Positions 6,448 to 14,685 of a DNA stretch of 64,000 nucleotides are shown piece by piece. The position numbers were made by a program, and so were the translations under genes. Below the pieces are notes generated by a model. It had not been told where the DNA came from, did not search any database, and worked only from the letters and a program-made list of their open reading frames with translations. The first letter of the stretch is position 1, and each line of letters begins with the position of its first letter. Origin of the DNA: Porphyromonas pasteri (GTDB lineage Bacteria; Bacteroidota; Bacteroidia; Bacteroidales; Porphyromonadaceae); NCBI RefSeq assembly GCF_014647755.1, contig NZ_BMPU01000003.1:124001-188000 (forward strand), in the 5' to 3' direction.

Positions 6448-7977
6448 GTTGTGATTAGCTTTCAGATTCCGTACCTTCATACTTGCTAATACAGCTGTAA
6501 AGAACGAGAACATGCAGGCTACCTTGTTGTGATTAGTTTTCAGATTTCGTACCTTCATACTTGCTAATACAGCTAGCCACCAAAGTTATATCTATCATAA
6601 CCGGCTGTGATTAGCTTTCAGATTTCGTACCTTCATACTTGCTAATACAGCATGACACCCTCAGCCCCTCATTATTGAGCGGCTGTGATTAGCTTTCAGA
6701 TTTCGTACCTTCATACTTGCTAATACAGCTTCAAAACTATCGTATAAATGACCATTTCCGCTGTGATCAGCTTTCAGATTTCGTACTTTCACAGTAGCTA
6801 ATACAGCATGTACGCGTATTGCTAGAATCATGACCCAGCTGTGATTAGCTTTCAGATTTCGTACTTTCACAGTAGCTAATACAGCCTCGTCCAGTGCCAC
6901 CCTTACCGACCGCTTGCTGTGATTAGCTTTCAGATTTCGTACTTTCACAGTAGCTAATACAGCCAGCCCCTGCTCCGTCTTGACAAGGATAGAGGCTGTG
7001 ATTAGCTTTCAGATTTCGTACTTTCACAGTAGCTAATACAGCAGAGGTCCTGATAAGATAGATGACTCGTCGGCTGTGATTAGCTTTCAGATTTCGTACT
7101 TTCACAGTAGCTAATACAGCACAAATGCGACCAATATCTCGAGAGCCTTTGCTGTGATTAGCTTTCAGATTTCGTACTTTCACAGTAGCTAATACAGCCC
7201 CCAAGTGGTCAATTTCTTTGACCCCGCGGCTGTGATTAGCTTTCAGATTTCGTACTTTCACAGTAGCTAATACAGCGTCAGATTCAGAGGTATTCCTTGT
7301 AAAGGCGCTGTGATTAGCTTTCAGATTTCGTACTTTCACAGTAGCTAATACAGCAGCCGCAGACGACAGACAGCGTGCGATAGAGCTGTGATTAGCTTTC
7401 AGATTTCGTACTTTCACAGTAGCTAATACAGCCTTGTCCTTGAAGTTGATTTTCTTGAAGTTGCTGTGATTAGCTTTCAGATTTCGTACTTTCACAGTAG
7501 CTAATACAGCCCTACTACCAGGGCGATCCCTCGCCCTGGTGCTGTGATTAGCTTTCAGATTTCGTACTTTCACAGTAGCTAATACAGCATGAGTGAAACG
7601 ATAATCTTAAATGGGATAGCTGTGATTAGCTTTCAGATTTCGTACTTTCACAGTAGCTAATACAGCCTCTGCAATAATTCCTTTTCCCAGAGCCCGCTGT
7701 GATTAGCTTTCAGATTTCGTACTTTCACAGTAGCTAATACAGCAAGCAGGGTAGCATAATGTAGCAGTAAAATGCTGTGATTAGCTTTCAGATTTCGTAC
7801 TTTCACAGTAGCTAATACAGCCGGATAGAGAATGTTTCATAAGTCAAATCAGCTGTGATTAGCTTTCAGATTTCGTACTTTCACAGTAGCTAATACAGCC
7901 TATCCTCCGAGCTCGGGTAGCAGAAACTTGCTGTGATTAGCTTTCAGATTTCGTACTTTCACAGTAGCTAATACAGC
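6448..7977 (+). CRISPR. Type II-C CRISPR array, 20 repeats and 19 spacers
   Basis: Twenty 48-bp repeats start at 6448, 6526, 6604, 6682, 6760, 6838, 6916, 6995, 7073, 7151, 7229, 7307, 7385, 7463, 7541, 7619, 7696, 7774, 7852 and 7930. Spacers are 30 bp except one of 31 (6964-6994) and one of 29 (7667-7695). The repeat begins GCTGTGATTAGC and ends GCTAATACAGC, near-perfect inverted ends. Repeats 1-4 carry ACCTTCATACTTGC where repeats 5-20 carry ACTTTCACAGTAGC, and repeat 1 starts GTTG. The tracrRNA anti-repeat pairs with the repeat's 5' 22 nt as read on the plus strand, so crRNAs are transcribed left to right, opposite to the cas genes. No exact TAnnTTTG lies in the repeats or in the 100 bp to the left. 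Confidence 0.98.
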
Positions 7978-8032
7978 GGATCCTGCAGAGGAGTCTATGC
8001 AACAAGCACTTAGTGGAAGGATTTAGAAAGAG

Positions 8033-8060
8033 AAAAGCCCGTGGATATCCACGGGCTTTT
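8033..8060. terminator. Bidirectional terminator between CRISPR array and cas2
   Basis: AAAAGCCCGTGGAT and ATCCACGGGCTTTT form a perfect 28-bp palindrome with T-runs on both strands, suitable to stop the cas operon (minus) and the crRNA precursor (plus). Confidence 0.85.
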
Positions 8061-8092
8061 CCTTTACGTAGCGACTTTTCCGATCTAAGATC

Positions 8093-8431
8093 TCACAGCA
8101 TATCGAAGAGGCCTGGAAGCTGAACAGCATCAGTAGGCTTACGCGAAGAGAAATGCTCCATCATACCAAACTGCTTGTCGGTAAGCGTCATGATCACCAC
8201 CTCGCCCTCATCGGGAAGCATCGCCTTGACCCGCCGCAAATGCGTCTGCGCCTGCTCCATACTCGCACAATGGCGCATATAGATGGAGTACTGAAACATC
8301 GTGAAGCCATCCTTCAGCAGCTCTTGGCGGAAGCTGGTAGCCGCCTTGCGCTCCTTAGGCGTACCCGTAGGCAGATCAAAGAAGACAAAGACCCACATGA
8401 TGCGGTATTCACTTAGTCGCTTGGCTCGCAT
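8093..8431 (-). CDS. cas2: CRISPR-associated endonuclease Cas2
   Basis: 112 residues. The ferredoxin-like core starts with IMWVFVFFDLPTGTPKER, with Asp19 the conserved acidic residue, and the TMFQYSIYMRHC strand follows. The chosen ATG (8431) overlaps the end of cas1 by 19 bp and gives the N-terminal tail usual in type II-C Cas2; ATG 8398 is an alternative. Cas2 and Cas1 form the spacer-integration complex. Confidence 0.96.
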   Translation of the reverse strand: MRAKRLSEYRIMWVFVFFDLPTGTPKERKAATSFRQELLKDGFTMFQYSIYMRHCASMEQAQTHLRRVKAMLPDEGEVVIMTLTDKQFGMMEHFSSRKPTDAVQLPGLFDML

Positions 8432-9336
8432 GACAAGAGAGGGTAAGCCAAGCGGCGGGCCTCACCCGTGAAGCAACGCAGGAGCGAGGTCGCCGTCTGC
8501 GTCGCAGCCAGCATCAGCGGGCGTCGCTGTCCCTCAATCTCCACATCCAGCGTCGGAAGGGCGAGTAGTCGTGCCTTGATCTCCTTCGTCAGCTCCGTAG
8601 GGAAGCCCTGCTCCTCACAGATCTCCACGACGAGCAGGTCCACATAGGGGCGGTAGGGCTCCATGATATCGTCCGCCAAGCAATAGGCATTATACTTATT
8701 GTGGTGATGGATGCCGAGTGTCGGGAGGAGGCCACAGCTGACGAGGGCCCGTGCGATGATAGCTCTAAGGATGGCATAGCCGTAGTTCAGGAGCGAATTC
8801 GGGGCAGCCTCCTCTCGCTCCCGCACGAAGCCCGGAAGGGAGATGAAGAGGTTGCGCCAATAGAAGGCCGCAGCCCGTGCCTCGAGATTGTCTGCATCCC
8901 CGCTCTTGACCTGGCGGGACCAGGCGAGCATATTCTTCGCTGGCTCTCCCAAGACGGTATGCAGAGCATGGGCTTGGTTGAGGATCTTCGCCTGCACGGT
9001 CTGCTGCCAGAGCTGCTTTCTCAGGGGGAGCGAAGCATCGAGCTGCGCTCGGAAGCGCTCGGTCTGGAGCGTATGTCCGTCCAGCGGGAGGAGCAGTCCC
9101 GAAGGCATGTGCGTCGCCGAGCAGGTCACGACAGCGCAATTATTCTCGAGCAAAGCCCCTAAGAGGGTGTGGGTGATCGTGATCTGTGGGTGGTCGAGGA
9201 GGACGACCCCGATATCCTCTATCGGGATCGTCCGTACCGTCGTCTCACGATCATCCGACGGCTGCCGCACCTCCATCTGCTTGAGGCGCAGAGAGAGGTA
9301 GGCAGGATTGCCGATATAGATCGTTCGCTTCATCAT
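8413..9336 (-). CDS. cas1: CRISPR-associated integrase Cas1
   Basis: 307 residues, type II Cas1. The metal-binding residues are visible: Glu152 in DNLEARAAAFYW, a histidine at about 210-212 in LGIHHHNKYNAYCLADD, and Asp223/Glu226 nearby. It starts 15 bp after cas9 stops and overlaps cas2, so cas9-cas1-cas2 form one operon. No csn2 or cas4 is present, in line with subtype II-C. Confidence 0.97.
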   Translation of the reverse strand: MMKRTIYIGNPAYLSLRLKQMEVRQPSDDRETTVRTIPIEDIGVVLLDHPQITITHTLLGALLENNCAVVTCSATHMPSGLLLPLDGHTLQTERFRAQLDASLPLRKQLWQQTVQAKILNQAHALHTVLGEPAKNMLAWSRQVKSGDADNLEARAAAFYWRNLFISLPGFVREREEAAPNSLLNYGYAILRAIIARALVSCGLLPTLGIHHHNKYNAYCLADDIMEPYRPYVDLLVVEICEEQGFPTELTKEIKARLLALPTLDVEIEGQRRPLMLAATQTATSLLRCFTGEARRLAYPLLSCEPSD

Positions 9337-9351
9337 GGTAGCAGGGGAGCA

Positions 9352-12300
9352 TCAGAGCAGAGAGATACGTCCGAGAAGATCGACACGAACCTTGCGTACG
9401 TTCTTCTCTTCATAAGATGTTAAGCTAAGCTGATAAAGCTTAGGGATACGCCCCGACCTATTCATATCTGTATCTGTCTCTAGATGATATCTAACCATAT
9501 AATTCCCTGTAGCGATCTTCTGCACTCGGTAAAGATGCTCACTGAGTTTGCAATAGTCTTGTGCTTCAACGGCTTGCCGAATCTCCTCATCAGACAAACC
9601 TACCAACACCATCTCATCCCTCTGTATGGACTCAACAAATATCCAGTCGGAAGATGGGAGCAAGCTCAGTACCGACTCTGGAATATCTTCCCGCTGTAGG
9701 ACTTGCTCCATGACCTCACGCGGATGCGTGATGACTAAGGGGATGCCATAGCGCGCACGGTCTACAGCGTCCCAGAAGGTCACAATAGACTCTTCGAGCT
9801 TGCCCTTAGGAGTACGATAGATCGCCAGATGATGATTATTGCGAGGCGAGACAAATCCAACAGCGTCGCCCTGCTCATCGTACTTCACCGCCTTCATCTT
9901 ATCCCGATCCAGCCCAGTGAAGCAGCGCACACTACGGATGGGACCTTGCGTACCCGCTTCATCCATGTACACATCTCCCGCAAAGGCTTCCTTCTCCTTG
10001 CCTCCGTGCTGTGCGAGAAGCTCCTTCAGACGCTTCCTCAGAGCCAAGTCAACGACGTAGTCTACATCCTTAGCCTTGAGGCTATGGAGGTCATACTTAC
10101 AGACGATCTGCTGCTCCCCATTGACCGTGATCTGCCCATAGACCGTCTCCTTCGAGAGCGGACCACGGGGCACTAAGAGCCCCGACTGCACGCACTTCTT
10201 CCCGTGACGGAGGTAGATATTACGTCCGCGGGTGACGACACGCTTCCCTGGGCGGTAGGAGATGAGGATCTCGGCGACCTTATCGCTGACGGTCCGCACC
10301 GAGAAGTGAGGACGCTGGGTCAGCCAGCGCTCTAGGTTAGAGAGCCTACCGGTCTCCGTCGCCTGCTGCTCCTGGGCTTCCTGATCTTCCTTCTTCTTAT
10401 CCTCCCGCCCAAACTCAGAGCTTAAGCGGTTGAGTCGCTGAATGTAACTCTGACGAGTACATGCCACGACGAGAGCATCGATAGCGTGGTGGCGGTGGTC
10501 CATGCGCTTCGACCAATTTGTGATGCGAAGCTCCTCGGTCGCCTCACCTTCCCGAGATACGCGCTCGGTCTCGCCCATCGAGTCGTAGCGATCGAGGTTG
10601 AGCGTATGGAGGATCTTACCATAACCCCAGAGGCTACGAAGCCGGGCAGTCACTCCACCCTCGCTCGCAGAGACACGGCGGATACCCTGCTGGAGGATAG
10701 CCATAGCTTGGCGAGAGATGTACTGCGTCAGACGTAGCTGGCGCTCGAGGAAGTCGGAGGGGATATCTTCCTTCAGCCAGCGCAGACGCTGGTGCTTGCT
10801 GTAGGAAATCTTCTTCTCCTTTAGTAGGTCATTGATGCGCTTCATATACTCGGCTTCCCTACCCTCTGCTCGGATGTACTCGAGAGCGGTGCGATTGCCC
10901 TTCGTCTGATTACATTCGTGGCAGGCACAGGTCTTATTACCATAGGAGTCATCATAGAGGACGGACTTCGGGATGATATGCTCGACCTCCATATCGTCCC
11001 CATTGAGACATTGGCTCAAGCTAATCGTCCGGCCACAATACATACACACTTTACCAGCCTCCTCCCACAGCATGTACTTTTGGATGCGAGGCTTCGTCGG
11101 ATAAAGCCCACACTCACGGATCTTCGCAGCGACTTCTTTATTACGCTCCTCCCGATCCTTGTTATTTCGAGCCATACGCTCACGCTCCTCGCGGGACATC
11201 TTCAGCTCGCGTGCCAGCTCGACACGGACTTCATCGATGCCGTACTCGGCCTTGAGCGCATTGACGAGGTTGATCATCTGGTTGAGGATCTTCTCGACGA
11301 GGGGCTGACGCAGCTCATTGCGCTGCAGCAGCGGTATCTTCTCCAGAAGCGTGCGCTCAGTGATCTCTTCGCTGGTGGGGCTATTCGAGTGGCGGTAGCC
11401 GACGGCTGCACACGCCTCGCTATAGCCCAGCCCCTGCTGGAGCTGGGGGAGGAGCTTGCAGATGAACTTCGCGGACTTATTCCCGTAGCCGGGCTTGACG
11501 AAGTCCAGACGATAGAGCTGATCCAAGAGCCCACCATCCAGGTCCTCCTCCTTCATACCGAGCTGGGTGATGAGAGCACGGCGCATCGCGTCACGCTCCT
11601 CGATAGAGTAGAGGATGTGCCACAGGCGATAGAGGGGCTGGCGGACGTAGCTATCGGTGACGATGGCGACCTCCCGCTCAGTAACTTCGCCCGTCTCTTC
11701 GTCGGTGAGCTGGACGCTCATCATACGCGTCTCCAGCTCCATATCGAGGAGGTGGTGATACTGCGGATAGGGCTGCAGAATAATGCTGAGAGCTATCCGC
11801 GTAGTATCTCCTTTCAGGCCTTCCTCGAGGAGCTTATCTGCAAGTAGCTCCTCCTCGATACAGAGAAGTTCCTTGAGCTTATCTAAGTCAAGCTTGGGAT
11901 GAGCCAGCTTTACAGGCTTTACCTTAGCAGGCTTCCTCTTGGGTGGTTTAGGTGCTTCGTAGGTCTGTAGATAGGCGACGAGCTTGTCGCGCTCCTCGGG
12001 TGTGATGTCGCGTGGCGAGCCATCGGGACGGATCAGACGGATATTATTCACCGCCTCATAGATACGGCAGAGCTGGAAGAGGGGCGAGGACTTCGGGGCG
12101 ACCTTCGGGCCGAACTTGACCTTACGCTCGACGAGCTGCCGACCGCCCTTGCCGTCATCCTGCTGGACGCGCATCACCCTCTCCTGCTTCTCGAACTCGC
12201 ACAGCGAGACCAGGTGCTTGCAGGACTTCAGCGGGCGCTGCATGAAGATGACTTCATCGCGCAGCATCCGGATGAACTCGTCCGTAAGAATATCGGGATA

Positions 12301-12993
12301 GTGCACGCGCTGAGCCGCCATGATCTGATCGTACTCATCGATGTAGCGCTGACGGGAGAAGATCTGATCCTTGATGCGGTAGCTGATGCCGCCCGTGGGG
12401 CTCTCACTCTGATTCTGACGGAGCTGCTCGGCGAAGTACTGCCCCACCGTCTTGTGCTCGGCCTGGAGCTTCTCGTCATTCGCACGGATGCCAGCGAGGT
12501 AGGCACTATTCGAGTCCTTCTTCTTCTTCTCGCCCTCATCACCGACGATGGCAGCGGCATCGCTCTTGACGTGACGGTACCCACGCTTCTGATTGATGTG
12601 GCAGAGCACACGCCCCAGCTCGGGCAGCGTCAGGCGCCGACCAGCTGTAGCCGCCCGCTCGCGGAGCTCCCACAGCTCCAGCAGAGGGAGCTGAATGAGT
12701 GCGGCATCGGGGAGCATCCCGACCTTCTCCAGCTCCCGACGCAGGCGGTAGCGACGCAGCTGATAGCGGGCAAAGCCTCGGCGCATCGTACGGCGCGCCG
12801 TCCGCTTTTGGTTTGCTGTGAAGGCCTCCCCCTTGGAAAAGGCCTTGTCATCTCCAAGGTTAGTTAAGGGGACGACACGGCTCCCCATACCTAAGATCTC
12901 GGCTGGATCTCCCTGCGCATCGAGGGCGATAAGGCACCACCCTATTGATCCTACTCCGAGGTCAAGACCAAGTACATGTTTGCTCATAAGCAT
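9352..12993 (-). CDS. cas9: Type II-C CRISPR effector nuclease Cas9
   Basis: 1213 residues. RuvC-I has Asp11 in LGLDLGVGSIGW; an arginine-rich bridge helix covers about residues 63-90; RuvC-II has Glu592 in VRVELARELKMSREER; the HNH domain has His672 in EHIIPKS and Asn695, with a CxxC pair (Cys650/653 and Cys691/694) likely binding zinc; RuvC-III has His836 and Asp839 in HHAIDAL. All catalytic residues for both strand cuts are intact. Met1 (12993) and Met3 (12987) are both possible starts. The size and the three-gene locus place it in II-C. It cuts DNA matched by crRNA in complex with the tracrRNA encoded just upstream. The PAM cannot be read from this window. Confidence 0.98.
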   Translation of the reverse strand: MLMSKHVLGLDLGVGSIGWCLIALDAQGDPAEILGMGSRVVPLTNLGDDKAFSKGEAFTANQKRTARRTMRRGFARYQLRRYRLRRELEKVGMLPDAALIQLPLLELWELRERAATAGRRLTLPELGRVLCHINQKRGYRHVKSDAAAIVGDEGEKKKKDSNSAYLAGIRANDEKLQAEHKTVGQYFAEQLRQNQSESPTGGISYRIKDQIFSRQRYIDEYDQIMAAQRVHYPDILTDEFIRMLRDEVIFMQRPLKSCKHLVSLCEFEKQERVMRVQQDDGKGGRQLVERKVKFGPKVAPKSSPLFQLCRIYEAVNNIRLIRPDGSPRDITPEERDKLVAYLQTYEAPKPPKRKPAKVKPVKLAHPKLDLDKLKELLCIEEELLADKLLEEGLKGDTTRIALSIILQPYPQYHHLLDMELETRMMSVQLTDEETGEVTEREVAIVTDSYVRQPLYRLWHILYSIEERDAMRRALITQLGMKEEDLDGGLLDQLYRLDFVKPGYGNKSAKFICKLLPQLQQGLGYSEACAAVGYRHSNSPTSEEITERTLLEKIPLLQRNELRQPLVEKILNQMINLVNALKAEYGIDEVRVELARELKMSREERERMARNNKDREERNKEVAAKIRECGLYPTKPRIQKYMLWEEAGKVCMYCGRTISLSQCLNGDDMEVEHIIPKSVLYDDSYGNKTCACHECNQTKGNRTALEYIRAEGREAEYMKRINDLLKEKKISYSKHQRLRWLKEDIPSDFLERQLRLTQYISRQAMAILQQGIRRVSASEGGVTARLRSLWGYGKILHTLNLDRYDSMGETERVSREGEATEELRITNWSKRMDHRHHAIDALVVACTRQSYIQRLNRLSSEFGREDKKKEDQEAQEQQATETGRLSNLERWLTQRPHFSVRTVSDKVAEILISYRPGKRVVTRGRNIYLRHGKKCVQSGLLVPRGPLSKETVYGQITVNGEQQIVCKYDLHSLKAKDVDYVVDLALRKRLKELLAQHGGKEKEAFAGDVYMDEAGTQGPIRSVRCFTGLDRDKMKAVKYDEQGDAVGFVSPRNNHHLAIYRTPKGKLEESIVTFWDAVDRARYGIPLVITHPREVMEQVLQREDIPESVLSLLPSSDWIFVESIQRDEMVLVGLSDEEIRQAVEAQDYCKLSEHLYRVQKIATGNYMVRYHLETDTDMNRSGRIPKLYQLSLTSYEEKNVRKVRVDLLGRISLL

Positions 12994-12996
12994 TGG

Positions 12997-13029
12997 TTGT
13001 GTTGATATTAAGAAAAATGGCTACATTTG
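12997..13029 (+). promoter_or_regulatory. Promoter of the tracrRNA
   Basis: TACATTTG at 13022-13029 fits the -7 element; a TTG at 12997-12999 lies 22 bp upstream. Predicted start 13034-13036, exactly where the anti-repeat begins. It overlaps the start region of the divergent cas9. Confidence 0.65.
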
Positions 13030-13033
13030 CAGT

Positions 13034-13129
13034 AACGAAATCTGAAAGCTAATCACAATAAGGATTTATTCCGTTGTGAGAACATCCAGGGTGGGGCCTC
13101 TTAAGTGAGGTTCTCACCCTTCTTTTTTT
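13034..13129 (+). ncRNA. tracrRNA
   Basis: CGAAATCTGAAAGCTAATCACA is the exact complement of 22 nt of the CRISPR repeat (first and last bases written apart: it runs 13036-13057). It is followed by a short GGA/TCC nexus hairpin around 13061-13072 and by a terminator hairpin (GGGTG..GCCTC-TTAA-GAGGT..CACCC, 13089-13119) ending in seven T residues. It directs RNase III processing and loads Cas9. Confidence 0.92.
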
Positions 13130-13178
13130 GTGATCAGACCGAGAGGTCAGGCCACTACGATCAGCCGTAGCACTGAAA

Positions 13179-13209
13179 CAAATGTAGCAACTTCCCCGCT
13201 GTCGAGCAA
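13179..13209 (-). promoter_or_regulatory. Probable promoter of the cas9-cas1-cas2 operon
   Basis: On the minus strand TTG (13207-13209) is followed after 20 bp by TACATTTG (13179-13186). Transcription from here would begin near 13173 and cross the whole tracrRNA gene in antisense before reaching cas9 at 12993. Confidence 0.55.
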
Positions 13210-13548
13210 GCAACACCACATCTATGAGCGACTTACACCTCACAGGAGGGCTCACCATACTCCCTCCTTCCCTACACCAAAAATGAGCTATCTTGAGGCT
13301 GCTTCTCCGCGAATTCGGGGTATATACGATGCGAAGATTGTTTACTTTTATTTACTACATACTATTATACACGAACATATTTCCGCGATAAAACAACATA
13401 TCCATACATTTTCTCGTTATGGTTAAGGTAGGAGAAGAAGCCCGTCTTACACTCCTTCCCTAAGTACAATTCATTTAACGGAACCATTACTGCGGAGCTG
13501 GATAGCTCGGTCTACCCTCCCTCCGCCTCATCATCAACTACAAGTAAA
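13210..13548. other. Intergenic stretch without recognised genes
   Basis: AT-rich text before the lipoprotein gene. I find no gene, tRNA, repeat unit or exact TAnnTTTG element here. Confidence 0.5.
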
Positions 13549-14046
13549 ATGGCTACAAAACAATCAATTCGCCGACACGGCATCCTATCTCTTCTCCTCT
13601 TCTCCTTTGCCTTAGTGCTCAGCTCTTGCGGTGGCAAGAGTGACCTGCCAGGCGGAGAATTCGGCGGCTTTGGCAGCGCAGACCTCAAGCAAGAGGTATC
13701 GATCAGTGCATCCGCTCCGATCAGCGTCCACTTCACAGCCAACACCCAAGGGGGATCTGACATCTACCGTGACGGCAAGCTCGTCTCTCAGACCATCTAC
13801 AACTCCGAGTGGAGAGACCCCATCGCAAAGTCCTATCGCACGACCTTCACCCACAAGGGTTCGGGGCTATATGTTGGTATTATCGTACGCAGACCCGATA
13901 ATGCCCCTGCATCCATCAAGGTGAAGACGAGCGTGAAGCAGTATAGAGGGAACAAGTACCTCAAGACCTACGAGAAGGAGGTAACACTCACCTCTTCACA
14001 GTCATTATCAAGTGAACTTTACAAAGTCGAGGCTAACAGCAACTAG
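13549..14046 (+). CDS. Hypothetical lipoprotein
   Basis: 165 residues with a lipoprotein signal peptide: basic N-terminus, hydrophobic ILSLLLFSFALVL, lipobox LSSC with Cys26 followed by GGKSD, then a glycine-rich linker. The mature part is predicted mostly beta by its alternating pattern (VSISASAPISVHFTANT, TSVKQYRGNKYLKTYEKEVTL). I do not recognise a family. It stands alone and is closed by a strong terminator. Confidence 0.7.
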   Translation: MATKQSIRRHGILSLLLFSFALVLSSCGGKSDLPGGEFGGFGSADLKQEVSISASAPISVHFTANTQGGSDIYRDGKLVSQTIYNSEWRDPIAKSYRTTFTHKGSGLYVGIIVRRPDNAPASIKVKTSVKQYRGNKYLKTYEKEVTLTSSQSLSSELYKVEANSN

Positions 14047-14100
14047 CCAAACGATCCCGACTTAGGAGGGGCAGGCCCTCTGGCACATAGTCCCTCAGGC

Positions 14101-14158
14101 AAGATCCCACTTGATACTGCTCCTCTCTCGGGGCGTATCAAGTGGGATCTTCTCTTTT
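14101..14158 (+). terminator. Terminator after the lipoprotein gene
   Basis: AAGATCCCACTTGATAC and GTATCAAGTGGGATCTT are perfect 17-bp arms, followed by CTCTTTT. Confidence 0.85.
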
Positions 14159-14277
14159 CGAGGAAGTGGCTTTGCCGAGCACTCTCCCACCCCGAATGAA
14201 GTACTATATATAGGTAGTCAGTCATCGGACCTTCGCCGACCGCCCTTGTAGAGGCGGGAGATGAGGCGAGCTTTGAC

Positions 14278-14285
14278 TAACTTTG
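14278..14285 (+). promoter_or_regulatory. Promoter -7 element for rbfA
   Basis: TAACTTTG, 27 bp before the rbfA start codon. No clear -33 TTTG at the usual distance. Confidence 0.5.
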
Positions 14286-14312
14286 TAAGCGTAATTCAAA
14301 AAGACAGAGAGA

Positions 14313-14657
14313 ATGGATAATACAAGAATGAGCCGAATCAATCGACTCATCCAAAAGGAGGTCAGCGACCTCTTCCGCATACAGACCCAGAGCATGCCCG
14401 GCACACTGATCACCGTGACGTCGGTGACCGTGAGCCCCGACCTCAGCATCGCTCGTGTACGCCTGAGCATCTTCCCCTCGGAGAAGGCCGAAGAGCTACT
14501 CGAGTCAATTCGCTCCAGCGCAAAGACCATCCGCTACGATCTGGGCCTACGCGTAGGCAAGCAGCTACGTAAGCTCCCCGAGCTAACCTTCTTCATCGAT
14601 GACTCACTCGACTACCTCGAGCGCATCGATAGCCTCCTCGGGCTGAACGACAAGTAA
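14313..14657 (+). CDS. rbfA: Ribosome-binding factor A
   Basis: 114 residues, single KH-like domain of the RbfA family: SRINRLIQKEVSDLF at the start, then VTVSPDLSIARVRLSIFP, and ELTFFIDDSLDYLERIDSLL at the end. It helps mature the 30S subunit 16S rRNA end. The next gene begins 28 bp downstream, probably on the same transcript. Confidence 0.93.
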   Translation: MDNTRMSRINRLIQKEVSDLFRIQTQSMPGTLITVTSVTVSPDLSIARVRLSIFPSEKAEELLESIRSSAKTIRYDLGLRVGKQLRKLPELTFFIDDSLDYLERIDSLLGLNDK

Positions 14658-14685
14658 CGATCTCCACACTCCCCGCCCCTCGCCC

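Noticed and set aside
6661-7573. Two long minus-strand frames with repeated MKVRNLKANHS text
   Set aside because: They are translations through the CRISPR repeats, whose 48-bp repeat and mostly 30-bp spacer add to a multiple of three. Not proteins.
10918-11847. 309-codon plus-strand frame inside cas9
   Set aside because: Antisense to the Cas9 RuvC-II/HNH region, where the catalytic motifs are conserved on the other strand.
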